Shown here piece after piece: positions 17,836 through 26,349 of a stretch of DNA of 40,547 nt. The notes under the pieces are model-generated. The model was not told where the DNA came from. It was given only the letters and a program-made list of their open reading frames with translations, and searched no databases. Each line of letters begins with the position of its first letter. Positions within the stretch are counted from its first letter, which is position 1. The stretch spans positions 1 to 40,547 of the forward strand of contig NZ_SMAP01000013.1 in assembly GCF_004346265.1 (NCBI RefSeq). The letters are read 5' to 3'. This DNA is from Thermomonas haemolytica. GTDB lineage: Bacteria > Pseudomonadota > Gammaproteobacteria > Xanthomonadales > Xanthomonadaceae. Both the position numbers and the translations under genes were made by a program.

Positions 17836-18594
17836 ATGAGCGCGCGCGGCTGGCGGCTGCTGGGGGGCTGGGCGTTGGCGCTGCTGCTGGCGCTGGCGTT
17901 CGCCGCGCTGGGGCGCTGGCAGCTGGCGCGGATGCACGAGAAGGAACACATGCTGGCCGCGGCGGCGCAGGCGCGCAGCCAGGCGCAGGCGCAACCCCGG
18001 CCCTTGCTGCTGGCCTCCGATCCGGCGCGCGTGCAGGCCTACGACTGGGCGGAAGGGCGCGGTGTGCTGGCGGATGCCACCGTGTGGCTGGACAACCAGC
18101 AGCGCGAGGGTCGGGTAGGCGTGCGCATGTATTGCGTGCTGTTGCCCGAGGACGGCGCGCAGCCGCTGCTGGTGGATGCAGGCTGGTGGCCGCTGGGCGG
18201 CGATCGCGCGCTGCCCGCGCCGGGCTGCCCGCGCATGGTCGACCAGGCGGTGCGCGGGCTGCTGGCGCCGCCGCCGGCGGAAGGCCTGGCCTACGGCGCG
18301 CCGCTGGCGCGCCAGGCGGACGGGCGCTGGCTGGCGGTGCGCCTGGACCTGCCGGCGATCGCCGCCGCGCTGGGCCTGCGCACCCGGATCGCACCGCGGG
18401 TGCTGCGGCTGGATCCGGCGCACCGGCAGGGTGATACGGGGGTGATGCTGGCGCCCGGCCAGCGCGACCTCGACATCCTGCCGAACACGCTCACCCCCGA
18501 ACGCCACCTCGGTTATGCAGTGCAGTGGTTCGGGCTGGCGCTGGCGGCGCTGGTGACCGCCATCGTCCTCACGATCAGGAGCAGGTCCCGATGA
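17836..18594 (+). CDS. SURF1 family cytochrome oxidase biogenesis protein
   Basis: 252 residues with a helix at each end and a periplasmic domain between, the usual SURF1 plan. Signatures are the GRWQLARMHEK after the first helix, WLDNQQREGRVG, LLVDAGWW and the C-terminal LTPERHLGYAVQWFGLALAAL. SURF1 proteins help insert heme a into subunit I. The ATG at 17836 begins the first helix; the open frame upstream has no family character. Its stop overlaps the start of the next gene by 4 bases (ATGA), so the two are probably translated together. Confidence 0.92.
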   Translation: MSARGWRLLGGWALALLLALAFAALGRWQLARMHEKEHMLAAAAQARSQAQAQPRPLLLASDPARVQAYDWAEGRGVLADATVWLDNQQREGRVGVRMYCVLLPEDGAQPLLVDAGWWPLGGDRALPAPGCPRMVDQAVRGLLAPPPAEGLAYGAPLARQADGRWLAVRLDLPAIAAALGLRTRIAPRVLRLDPAHRQGDTGVMLAPGQRDLDILPNTLTPERHLGYAVQWFGLALAALVTAIVLTIRSRSR

Positions 18595-19184
18595 ACATGC
18601 CCTCCCATTCCCCGGCGCCGGCCGCCGCCGCGCGCCGCAACCGCAACGCCCTGCTGGTGATCCTCGGGCTCTCGTTCGGCACCCTGCTGGTGGCCGGCGC
18701 GCTGCGCTTCTCCGGCTGGCAGCCGCAGGCGCTGAAGAACAAGGGCGAGCTGCTGCAGCCCTATGGGGACCTGCGCGACCACGACTTGGCCCTGGTCGAT
18801 GGTGGCCGCTACCGCTGGAAGGACAGCCCGCGCACCTGGCGCATCGTGGCGATCCCGGAGGGGTGCGACGGCGCCCGCCGCGCCGCCTGCGTGCAGCTGC
18901 TGGAGAGCCTGGACAAGGTCTGGCGGTTGATGGGGCGCGAGGCCGACCGCGTGCACGTGCTGTGGGGTGGGGCGCTGCCGATGCCGACCACCGGCATGCG
19001 CGAGGTGCACCCGATCCAGATGGACGCCCGCCTGCGTACAGCCCTGGTGTCGGGAACCGCCGTCGCGCCGGGCGATCCGGTGTGGCTGGTGGATCCCAAC
19101 GGCTTCGTCGTGTTGCGCTACCCTTCCGGGTTCGATCCGGGCGATCTGCGCAGCGACCTCGCCCGCCTGCTGAAGGTCAATTGA
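18591..19184 (+). CDS. Sco-like thioredoxin-fold membrane protein without CxxxC
   Basis: 197 residues with one N-terminal membrane helix (about 20-42) and a periplasmic domain. The C-terminal part VWLVDPNGFVVLRYPSGFDPG and the final helix resemble SCO/SenC copper chaperones or thioredoxin-fold proteins. The usual SCO copper motif CxxxC is missing; instead two cysteines sit in PEGCDGARRAACVQ (Cx7C) at the equivalent place. It lies between surF1 and ctaA in an overlapping operon, so a role in oxidase assembly, perhaps redox or copper handling, is likely but inferred. The start is supported by AGGAG 9 bases upstream and the 4-base overlap with surF1. Confidence 0.75.
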   Translation: MNMPSHSPAPAAAARRNRNALLVILGLSFGTLLVAGALRFSGWQPQALKNKGELLQPYGDLRDHDLALVDGGRYRWKDSPRTWRIVAIPEGCDGARRAACVQLLESLDKVWRLMGREADRVHVLWGGALPMPTTGMREVHPIQMDARLRTALVSGTAVAPGDPVWLVDPNGFVVLRYPSGFDPGDLRSDLARLLKVN

Positions 19185-19188
19185 GCCG

Positions 19189-20346
19189 ATGACTGCCCCC
19201 GCCGTTTCCCCGCGTCCACCGCTGTACCGCCATTTCCACCGCATCGCCTGGCTGGCGGTCCTGCTGGCGGCCGGGGTGATCGTGTTCGGTGCCTTCGTGC
19301 GCCTGTCCAACGCCGGCCTCAGCTGCCCGGACTGGCCGACCTGCTACGGCCGCGCAGCGTGGCCGACGCATGCCGACCAGGTGCTGGACCACGCGGCCAC
19401 CGCGATCCGCCCGGTGGTCCCGGAGAAAGCCTGGCGCGAGCAGGTGCACCGGATGATCGCCGGGCTGCTGGGCGTGCTGGTGTTCAGCCTGGCGCTGCTG
19501 GCCACGCGCCGGCGCCCGCAGGGCTGGCTGCACGTGCTGGGCGCGGCCGCCGCGGTGGCGGTGGCCATCCCGCTGTACATGCGCGGCGCGCATGGGCCGG
19601 CCTCGGTGCTGGCGGTGGCGGCGGAACTGCTGCTGCTCATCGGCGCGCTGCGCTGGTCGAACGTGGACCTGGCGCGGGTGTCCACCCTGACCCTGGCGGT
19701 GATCATCTTCCAGGCCCTGCTGGGCATGTGGACGGTGACCTGGCTGCTGAAGCCGGTGGTGGTGATGGGGCACCTGCTGGGCGGGCTGACCACCTTCGCC
19801 CTGCTCACCTGGACCGCCTGGCGCGCCACCGGGCGCCCGCTGCTGAGCGCGGACGCGCGCCGGCTGCGGATGCTGGTCGGCATCGGCCTCGCGCTGCTGG
19901 CGCTGCAGATCGCGCTGGGCGGCTGGACCAGCGCCAATTACGCCGCGCTGGCCTGCGGCAACGAGTTCCCGAAGTGCGCCGGGGCCTGGTGGCCGGCGCA
20001 TGATTTCCGCGAGGGCTTCGTGCTGTGGCGCGGGATCGGGGTGGATTACGAAGGCGGCATCCTCGACAACCCGGCGCGGGTCGCGATCCAGCTCGCGCAC
20101 CGGATGATGGCCGTGGTGGTGGCGGGGTACGTGCTGCTATTGGCGCTGCGCCTGCTGCGCGCGCCCGGGCTGCGCGGCTGGGGTGCGCTGCTGGGGCTCA
20201 TGGTCTGCATCCAGTTCGGGCTGGGCATGGCCAACGTGCTGCTGTCGCTGCCGCTGCACGTGGCGGTGCTGCACAACGCCGGCGCGGTGCTGCTGCTGTT
20301 CCTGCTGGTGAGCCTGCTGGCGCGGCTGCGTCCGCCGGAGGCCTGA
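19189..20346 (+). CDS. ctaA: Heme A synthase
   Basis: 385 residues with eight membrane helices; it oxidises the methyl group of heme O to make heme A for the oxidase. The family start [22 protein letters not shown] is intact, including the cysteine pair, followed by the EQVHRMIAG heme-ligand histidine, [10 protein letters not shown] and, in the second half, [12 protein letters not shown] and [11 protein letters not shown]. It starts 4 bases after the Sco-like gene and ends 1 base before cyoE, so the three are one transcription unit. Confidence 0.96.
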   Translation: MTAPAVSPRPPLYRHFHRIAWLAVLLAAGVIVFGAFVRLSNAGLSCPDWPTCYGRAAWPTHADQVLDHAATAIRPVVPEKAWREQVHRMIAGLLGVLVFSLALLATRRRPQGWLHVLGAAAAVAVAIPLYMRGAHGPASVLAVAAELLLLIGALRWSNVDLARVSTLTLAVIIFQALLGMWTVTWLLKPVVVMGHLLGGLTTFALLTWTAWRATGRPLLSADARRLRMLVGIGLALLALQIALGGWTSANYAALACGNEFPKCAGAWWPAHDFREGFVLWRGIGVDYEGGILDNPARVAIQLAHRMMAVVVAGYVLLLALRLLRAPGLRGWGALLGLMVCIQFGLGMANVLLSLPLHVAVLHNAGAVLLLFLLVSLLARLRPPEA

Positions 20347-20347
20347 G

Positions 20348-21280
20348 GTGGTGCTGCTGTCGCGGGCGCCGCAGTACTGGGCGGTGACCAAGCCGCGGAT
20401 CGTGGCGCTGATCGTGTTCACCGCCATCATCGGCATGCTGCTGGCGATCCGCCCCGGCGAGGACTGGCCGTGGCGGCGGATGCTGGCGGCGACCGTCGGC
20501 ATCTGGCTAGCGGCGGCCAGCGCGGCGGCCATCAACCACCTGCTGGACGCGCGCATCGACCGGGTGATGGCGCGCACCGCCGAACGCCCGCTGGCCACCG
20601 GCGCGCTGCGGCCGGGGCAGGTCCTGGGCTTCGCGCTGCTGCTGGCGGCGCTGTCGATGGCGATCCTGCTGCTGTGGGTGAACTGGCTGTGCGCGCTGCT
20701 GACCTTCGGCGGCCTGATCGGCTATGCGGTCGTCTATACCGGGTTCCTCAAGCGCGCCACGCCGCAGAACATCGTGATCGGCGGCCTGGCCGGCGCGGTG
20801 CCGCCGCTGCTGGGCTGGGCCGCGGTCAGCGGCATGCAGCGCCCGTGGGACTGGGCGCATGCGCTGTTGCTGGTGCTGATCATCTTCGTGTGGACACCGC
20901 CGCATTTCTGGGCCCTGGCCATCTTCCGCCGCGAGGACTATTCGCGCGCGCTGGTGCCGATGCTGCCGGTGACCCACGGCGTCACCTACACGCGCTGGCA
21001 GATCCTGCTGTACACCGTGCTGCTGCTGGTGGCCAGCGTGTTGCCGTGGGCCGCGCACATGAGCGGCCTCTTCTACCTGGCCGGCGCGCTGGTACTGGGC
21101 GGGGTGTTCCTGTGGTACGCGTGGCGGCTGCTGGACCCGCCCGACGACTTCTTCGCCATGCGCACGTTCAAGTACTCCATCGTGTACCTGATGGCGCTGT
21201 TCGGCTTCCTGCTGCTCGACCACTGGCTGATGCCGCTGCTGGGCGGCGCGCCGGTGCTGGAGCTCGTCCCGGCGGCGTGA
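20348..21280 (+). CDS. cyoE: Protoheme IX farnesyltransferase (heme O synthase)
   Basis: 310 residues with about nine membrane helices, a UbiA-type prenyltransferase that adds farnesyl to heme B. Motifs include [14 protein letters not shown] near the N-terminus, the polyprenyl-diphosphate site [20 protein letters not shown], and the second site [17 protein letters not shown]. It feeds CtaA, the neighbouring gene, in the path heme B to heme O to heme A. The start is a GTG at 20348 (a second GTG follows directly) with CGGAGG about 7 bases upstream, lying inside the end of ctaA. Confidence 0.95.
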   Translation: MVLLSRAPQYWAVTKPRIVALIVFTAIIGMLLAIRPGEDWPWRRMLAATVGIWLAAASAAAINHLLDARIDRVMARTAERPLATGALRPGQVLGFALLLAALSMAILLLWVNWLCALLTFGGLIGYAVVYTGFLKRATPQNIVIGGLAGAVPPLLGWAAVSGMQRPWDWAHALLLVLIIFVWTPPHFWALAIFRREDYSRALVPMLPVTHGVTYTRWQILLYTVLLLVASVLPWAAHMSGLFYLAGALVLGGVFLWYAWRLLDPPDDFFAMRTFKYSIVYLMALFGFLLLDHWLMPLLGGAPVLELVPAA

Positions 21281-21921
21281 GCGACCTGTTCGCCAGCGCG
21301 GCGGTCGGCGGCAGCAGCATGCTGGGGCCGCAGGCGCGGGTGCTGCACGGGTTCGCGCTGCAAGCAGCCCCGGCGTTGTTGCATGGGATCGCGCAGATCG
21401 CCGCGCAGGCCCCGTTCCGTCGCCTGAGCACGCCCGGTGGGCGCCGCATCCAGGTGGAGATGACCAACTGCGGGCGCTACGGCTGGTACAGCGACCGCCG
21501 CGGCTACCGCTACGAGGCGATCGACCCCGACAGCGGGCGCGCGTGGCCGGCCATGCCCGACGACTTCCTGCAGCTGGCGGTCGCGGCAGCGGCGGCGGCC
21601 GGGTTCCCCGGCTATCGGCCGGACGCCTGCCTGATCAACCGCTACCGTCCCGGCGCGGGCATGGGGTTGCACCAGGACCGCGACGAGGAAGATACGCGGG
21701 CACCGATCGTCTCGGTCTCGCTGGGGCTGCCCGCGGTGTTCCTGTTCGGCGGCATGACGCGAGGCGAACCCACGGTGCGGGTGCCGCTGGCGCATGGCGA
21801 CGTGGCGGTCTGGGGTGGGGTGGACCGGATGCGCTTCCACGGCGTGCGCCCGCTGGCGCCCGGGCACGACCCGGCCACCGGCGATTTCCGCCTGAACCTC
21901 ACCTTCCGCAAGGTGCGCTGA
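21277..21921 (+). CDS. alkB: DNA oxidative demethylase AlkB
   Basis: 214 residues, an Fe(II)/2-oxoglutarate dioxygenase that removes methyl groups from 1-methyladenine and 3-methylcytosine in DNA. It resembles E. coli AlkB along most of its length: [41 protein letters not shown] (iron ligands His and Asp), [14 protein letters not shown], the third ligand in RFHGVRPL, and the 2-oxoglutarate arginines in FRLNLTFRK. The start is GTG at 21277, whose GTGA overlaps the cyoE stop by 4 bases; an ATG further in would cut the conserved N-terminus. It is thus coupled to the heme operon, with an Ada-like gene 75 bases downstream. Confidence 0.94.
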   Translation: MSDLFASAAVGGSSMLGPQARVLHGFALQAAPALLHGIAQIAAQAPFRRLSTPGGRRIQVEMTNCGRYGWYSDRRGYRYEAIDPDSGRAWPAMPDDFLQLAVAAAAAAGFPGYRPDACLINRYRPGAGMGLHQDRDEEDTRAPIVSVSLGLPAVFLFGGMTRGEPTVRVPLAHGDVAVWGGVDRMRFHGVRPLAPGHDPATGDFRLNLTFRKVR

Positions 21922-21996
21922 GCCGGCGCGATGCGGCGCGCCGCGGCGTGCAAGAAGCGGGAGGCCGCGCCTGCCCGGCGGCGCTAGAGTGGCGGC

Positions 21997-22851
21997 ATGA
22001 GACCTGCTTCCACGCCAGCCCCTTCAGCCGACGATGCCGCCCTGGTCGCGGCCGCCTGCCGGCGGATCGAGCAGGCCGAGACGCCGCCCTCGCTGCAGGT
22101 GCTGGCGCAGGCCGCCGGGCTTTCGCCGCATCGCTTCCATCGCCTGTTCCGCGCGCTCACCGGGGTGACGCCCCGCGCCTATGCGCAGGCGCATCGTGGG
22201 CGCGCGCTGCGCGCGGCGCTGGCGCAGCCCGGGGCCACGGTGGTGGATGCCGCCTTCGCCGCCGGCTTCAACGCCAGCAGCCGGTTCTATGCCAGTGCCG
22301 ACGCGCTGCTGGGGATGCCGCCCGCGCAGTACCGCGCGGGCGGTGCCAAGGCCCGCATCCGGTTCGCGCTGGGACAGTGCACGCTGGGCGCGCTGCTGGT
22401 GGCCCGCAGCGAGCGCGGCCTGTGCGCGATCGCCCTCGGCGATGATCCCGAGGCCTTGCTGCGCGAGCTGCAGGACCGCTTCCCACGGGCCGAACTGGTC
22501 GGCGGGGATGCCGAGTTCGAGCGCTGGATGGCGCAGGTGGTGGGGTTGGTGGAGACGCCCGCGATCGGACTGGAACTGCCGCTGGACATCCGCGGCACCG
22601 CGTTCCAGCAGCGGGTGTGGGAGGCGCTGCGCAAGATCCCGCCGGGCCGTACCGCCAGCTATGCCGAGATCGCCGCGGCCATCGGCCGGCCGCAGGCGGT
22701 ACGCGCGGTGGCCGCGGCTTGCGCCGCCAACCCGCTGGCGGTGGCGATTCCCTGCCACCGCGTGGTGCGCAGCGACGGTAGCCTGTCCGGCTACCGCTGG
22801 GGCGTGGCGCGCAAGCGCGCGCTGCTGGCGCGCGAGGCCGGGCCGGGCTGA
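21997..22851 (+). CDS. Ada-like HTH regulator / methylated-DNA cysteine methyltransferase
   Basis: 284 residues: an AraC-type helix-turn-helix region (about 20-110, with LAQAAGLSPHRFHRLFRALTG), then a methylguanine methyltransferase domain (about 120-280) with FQQRVWEAL, GRTASYAEIA and the active-site cysteine in IPCHRVVRSDG. It would repair O6-methylguanine. Compared with E. coli Ada it lacks the N-terminal zinc domain that accepts a methyl from phosphotriesters and converts Ada to an activator, so its DNA-binding part must be used differently, if at all. It follows alkB by 75 bases on the same strand, forming an alkylation-repair pair. The weak ribosome site leaves some doubt on the exact start. 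Confidence 0.92.
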   Translation: MRPASTPAPSADDAALVAAACRRIEQAETPPSLQVLAQAAGLSPHRFHRLFRALTGVTPRAYAQAHRGRALRAALAQPGATVVDAAFAAGFNASSRFYASADALLGMPPAQYRAGGAKARIRFALGQCTLGALLVARSERGLCAIALGDDPEALLRELQDRFPRAELVGGDAEFERWMAQVVGLVETPAIGLELPLDIRGTAFQQRVWEALRKIPPGRTASYAEIAAAIGRPQAVRAVAAACAANPLAVAIPCHRVVRSDGSLSGYRWGVARKRALLAREAGPG

Positions 22852-22885
22852 GCGGCCCCGGCCCGCGCCAGCCGTTAGGGAAGGC

Positions 22886-23031
22886 CTGAACAACGCCATC
22901 CAGGCGTTGTCAGCCCACGCCGAGTCCGGCCCAGGTCCGGACTCGGCTCACACGCATCAATCACTTGCATGATGGATGCGTGGCCGGCCATCCATGGCCG
23001 GCGGGAACCTCTGAGTGGATCAGAGGTTCCC
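22886..23031. repeat. Run of five consecutive hairpins between ada-like gene and fadE
   Basis: Five inverted repeats follow each other: 22886-22913 (core stem CAACGCC/GGCGTTG, loop ATCCA), 22921-22945 (CGAGTCCGG, 9 bp), 22953-22980 (CGCATC plus ATCA with one mismatch), 22983-23002 (GCCGGCCA, 8 bp, loop TCCA) and 23003-23031 (GGGAACCTCTGA, 12 bp, loop GTGGA). The last ends on the first base of the fadE stop and could terminate fadE. The rest may be a REP-like element, a structured RNA or a composite terminator for the two convergent genes. Confidence 0.75.
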
Positions 23032-25502
23032 TAGGCCGCGGCGCGGGCGGGGTGGCCGCCGGTGCGCGCGCTGGCGGCGCGCAGTTCCTCGGTGTCGAAA
23101 TCGTCCACCATGATGGTGTCGAGGGTGATCGTGCGCAGGGCCTCCAACTGGGCACGTTCGTCCGCGCTGATCGCCCCCAGCCGCACCGCTTCGTCCAGCT
23201 GGGCGGGGAACTCCAGCGCGTCGATCTGGCCGGACTTGAGCGCCTTCAGGAACTTGCGCTCCACCGGCTCGGCCGCGATGGCCTGCGCCAGATAGCTGTT
23301 GATGCGGCCGCCCGGGTTGTTGTCGCCGGGGGTCAGGAACACGCCGGCCGCCAGGCGCTCGCGTGCCTCGTTCGGGTTCATCAGCAGGTTGGCCACCCGC
23401 CGCGACAGGCGGTCGCCCGGGGCTTCGGCGCGGCGGCCCAGCGGGAACACCAGCGGCCACAGCAACCAGCCCAGCGGCTTGATCGGGAAGTTGCGCAGCG
23501 CCTGCGACAGCGCCAGCTCGATCTCGTAGGCGCTGTTGTGGAAGGCCCAGGCCAGCAGCGGCTTGTCGGCGTCCGGGCAGCCCTCGTCATGGTGGCGCTT
23601 GAGCACTGCGGCCATCATGTACAGATGGCTGAGCACGTCGCCGAGGCGGCCCGACAGCGACTCCTTGAACTTCAGGCGCCCGCCCAGTGCGCCCAGCGAG
23701 ATGTCGGTCAGCAGCGCCAGGTTGGCGGCATAGCGGTTGAGCTTGCGGAAGAACTTGCGGGTATAGGCATCGCCCGCCACCCCGGCCTGCAGCCGCGCGC
23801 CGGTGAGGCCGAACCAGAACGAGCGCGCGGCGTTCGAGATCGCGCCGCCGATGTGCGGGTACAGCGCGGCGTCGAGCGCCTCCAGCCCGGCTTTCGCATC
23901 CGGGTCCTGCGCCGCGCGCATCTCCTTGAGGATGTAGGGATGGCAGAGGATCGAGCCCTGGCCGAAGATCAGCAGGCTGCGGGTCATGATGTTGGCGCCT
24001 TCCACCGTGATCGCGATCGGGGCCGCCTGCCACGCGCGGCCGGCGAAGTTGCGCGGGCCGAGGATGATGCCCTTGCCGCCGATGATGTCCATCACGTCCT
24101 TGGAGACTTCGCGCGCCAGGGTGGTGCAGTGGTACTTGGCGATCGCCGAGGGCACCGAGGGCACGTCGCCGCGGTCCACCGCGGCCGCGGTGGCCTGCGA
24201 CAGCGCGCTGATGGCGTAGGCGCGCCCGCCGATCCGCGCCAGCGCTTCCTCGACGCCTTCGAAGCGGCCGACCGACAGCCCGAACTGCTTGCGGATGCGC
24301 GCGTAGGCGCCCGTCACAACCGCGCCGGTCTTGGCGCCGCCGCTGGCGGTGGAGGGCAGGGTGATCGAGCGGCCCACCGCCAGGCATTCGTTGAGCATGT
24401 TCCAGCCCTTGCCGGCCATGTCCACGCCGCCGATCAGCTGGCTGAGCGGGATGAACACCTCGCGCCCGTGGATCGGGCCGTTCTGGAACGGCGAGTTCAG
24501 CGGGAAGTGGCGGCGGCCCACTTCCACCCCGGGCGTGTCGCGTGGCAGCAGCGCCAGGGTGATGCCGATGTCGCGGGTCTCGCCCAGCAGGCCGTCGGGA
24601 TCGTACATGCGGAAGGCCAGGCCGATCAGGCTCGCCACCGGCGCCAGGGTGATGTAGCGCTTGTCGAAGGTGAGCTTGATGCCCAGCACGTTGGCGCCGT
24701 TCCACTGGCCCTTGCAGACGATGCCGAAGTCGGGGATCGAGGTCGCATCGGAGCCGGCGAACGGGCCGGTCAGGCCGAAGCAGGGCACTTCCTCACCGAT
24801 CGCCAGGCGCGGCAGGTAGTAGTCCTTCTGCTCGCGGGTGCCGTAACGGTGGATCAACTCGCCCGGGCCCAGCGAATTGGGCACGCCGACGGTGGCGCTG
24901 ACCACGCTGGAGATCGAGGCGATCTTCTGGATCACCTTGTGGTGCGCCAGCGCGGAGAAGCCCAGGCCGCCGTATTCCTTCGGGATGATCATGCCGAAGA
25001 ACTTGTTGCGCTTGAGGAAGTCCCACAGCTCCGGCGGCAGGTCGGCATGCACGTGGGTGATTTCCCAGTCGTTGATGCGCTTGCACAGCTCCTCCACCGG
25101 GCCATCGAGGAACGCCTGTTCCTCCGCCGTCAGCTGCGGCTTGGGGTAGGCCAGCAGCTTGTTCCAGTCGGGCATGCCGTTGAACAGATCGCCTTCGAAC
25201 CCGACCGAGCCGGTTTCCAGCGCGATCCGCTCGGTCTGCGACAGCGGTGGCAGCGCCTTGCGCAGCACGCGCAGGGCCGGCGCGGTCAGCAGCGGCTTGC
25301 GGATCGCCGGCACCAGCAGCGGCCCGGCCACCAGCACCAGCAGCGCCGCGGCGACGAGGGTGGCGGTGGGGTTGGCCTGCAGCAGCCAGCAGGCCACCAG
25401 CAGGCTGGCCGCGAGCGCGGCCCAGGTGGCCAGGCGCAGGCGGTGGTAGGCGGCGAAGGCGCCGCTGAGGAGCAGGGCGAGGAAGGGCAGGACGATGCTC
25501 AT
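23031..25502 (-). CDS. fadE: Acyl-CoA dehydrogenase, FadE type
   Basis: 823 residues, the length of E. coli-type FadE, which catalyses the first oxidation of fatty-acid beta-oxidation with FAD. An N-terminal pair of membrane segments (about 1-60) is followed by the dehydrogenase fold: FGMIIPKEYGGLGFSALAHH, LGPGELIHRYGT, CFGLTGPFAGSDATS, and GGKGIILGPRN near the active site region, then a C-terminal FadE-specific domain. The ATG at 25502 follows GGGAG; an open frame reaches 25541 but adds nothing typical. The divergent TetR gene and a palindrome over its -10 suggest repression relieved by acyl-CoA or fatty acid. Confidence 0.95.
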   Translation of the reverse strand: MSIVLPFLALLLSGAFAAYHRLRLATWAALAASLLVACWLLQANPTATLVAAALLVLVAGPLLVPAIRKPLLTAPALRVLRKALPPLSQTERIALETGSVGFEGDLFNGMPDWNKLLAYPKPQLTAEEQAFLDGPVEELCKRINDWEITHVHADLPPELWDFLKRNKFFGMIIPKEYGGLGFSALAHHKVIQKIASISSVVSATVGVPNSLGPGELIHRYGTREQKDYYLPRLAIGEEVPCFGLTGPFAGSDATSIPDFGIVCKGQWNGANVLGIKLTFDKRYITLAPVASLIGLAFRMYDPDGLLGETRDIGITLALLPRDTPGVEVGRRHFPLNSPFQNGPIHGREVFIPLSQLIGGVDMAGKGWNMLNECLAVGRSITLPSTASGGAKTGAVVTGAYARIRKQFGLSVGRFEGVEEALARIGGRAYAISALSQATAAAVDRGDVPSVPSAIAKYHCTTLAREVSKDVMDIIGGKGIILGPRNFAGRAWQAAPIAITVEGANIMTRSLLIFGQGSILCHPYILKEMRAAQDPDAKAGLEALDAALYPHIGGAISNAARSFWFGLTGARLQAGVAGDAYTRKFFRKLNRYAANLALLTDISLGALGGRLKFKESLSGRLGDVLSHLYMMAAVLKRHHDEGCPDADKPLLAWAFHNSAYEIELALSQALRNFPIKPLGWLLWPLVFPLGRRAEAPGDRLSRRVANLLMNPNEARERLAAGVFLTPGDNNPGGRINSYLAQAIAAEPVERKFLKALKSGQIDALEFPAQLDEAVRLGAISADERAQLEALRTITLDTIMVDDFDTEELRAASARTGGHPARAAA

Positions 25503-25569
25503 GACGGGACTCCCGTGGCGCGGCGGATCGTGGGCGGGCAAGCGTTGCGGGCGCAGGCCGGCAGGCTTA

Positions 25570-25587
25570 CCATACGCACTAGTATGG
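25570..25587. promoter_or_regulatory. Candidate TetR operator in the fadE/tetR spacer
   Basis: The inverted repeat CCATAC-N6-GTATGG covers the fadE -10, the place where a repressor would block RNA polymerase. A looser copy, CCAT-N5-ATGG (25648-25660, containing GTATGG again), lies 12 bases before the tetR start codon and could serve autoregulation. The assignment to the adjacent TetR protein is inference from position. Confidence 0.6.
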
Positions 25588-25608
25588 CGCCTGGATGTAA
25601 GCTGTCAA
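25581..25608 (-). promoter_or_regulatory. Predicted fadE promoter
   Basis: On the minus strand a perfect -35 TTGACA (25603-25608) is followed after 16 bases by CATACT (25581-25586) as the -10, four of six consensus bases. The start of transcription would fall near 25574, giving a leader of about 70 bases with GGGAG before the fadE ATG. Confidence 0.65.
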
Positions 25609-25672
25609 CGCGCAAACAAGAGCAAAAACTCAGCATACTTCACCCTGCCATGCCGTATGGAAGCCGCCCGTA

Positions 25673-26251
25673 ATGATCGAAGCCACTGCACGCAGCGGGC
25701 GCCTGAGCGCCGATGACTGGGCCAAGGAGGCGCTGGACCAGATCGCCGAGCAGGGCGTGGCCTCGGTGGCGGTGGAGCCGCTGGCGCGCCGTCTGGGCGT
25801 CACCAAGGGCAGCTTTTACTGGCATTTCCCCTCGCGCGATGCCCTGCTGCAGGCGGCGCTGGAGCGCTGGGAGCGCGATGAGCAGAACGCCTATGGCGCG
25901 CTGGAGGCGATCGCCGACCCCACCGAGCGCCTGCGCACGCTGTTCCGCCTGATCGCCCAGCACAGCAAGACCCATGTCATCTACTCCGAGCTGCTGAAGG
26001 CCGCCGGCCACCCGGCGGTGGACGCGGTGCTGGCGCACGTGCTGGAGCGCCGCACCGGCTTTTTGTTCACCTCGTTCCGCCAGGCCGGCCTGAGCCAGAA
26101 GGACGCCCTCAACCGCGCGCGCATGACGTACGCGATGTACGTGGGCTTTTTGCAGCTGGAGTTGCCGCGCTTCCAGGCCCGGCAGCCGATCGAAGGCTTC
26201 GACGGCTACATCGAACACATGATGGCCACCCTGGTGCCCGCGCGCGGCTGA
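25673..26251 (+). CDS. TetR/AcrR family transcriptional regulator
   Basis: 192 residues: N-terminal helix-turn-helix (about 15-60) with VEPLARRLGVTKGSFYWHFPSRD, the standard TetR recognition region, and an all-helical ligand-binding domain behind it. It is divergent from fadE with a 170-base spacer carrying a palindrome, so it most likely controls fadE and itself, with an acyl-CoA or fatty acid as effector; that is inference. The ribosome site before the ATG is weak (GCCGCCCGTA), which fits low expression. It is followed by pckG on the same strand after 98 bases. Confidence 0.92.
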   Translation: MIEATARSGRLSADDWAKEALDQIAEQGVASVAVEPLARRLGVTKGSFYWHFPSRDALLQAALERWERDEQNAYGALEAIADPTERLRTLFRLIAQHSKTHVIYSELLKAAGHPAVDAVLAHVLERRTGFLFTSFRQAGLSQKDALNRARMTYAMYVGFLQLELPRFQARQPIEGFDGYIEHMMATLVPARG

Positions 26252-26349
26252 GCGCCGTGCGCCGGCCCGACGGGCTTGCCGCGCCGCGCCCTGCAAACGA
26301 TTTCATCCCACATTCCATCAGCGCCTGACACAGGCAAGGACCCCGCCCG

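Noticed and set aside
22965-25673. 902-codon plus-strand open frame opposite fadE
   Set aside because: Antisense shadow of fadE, composed of biased residues without recognisable domains.
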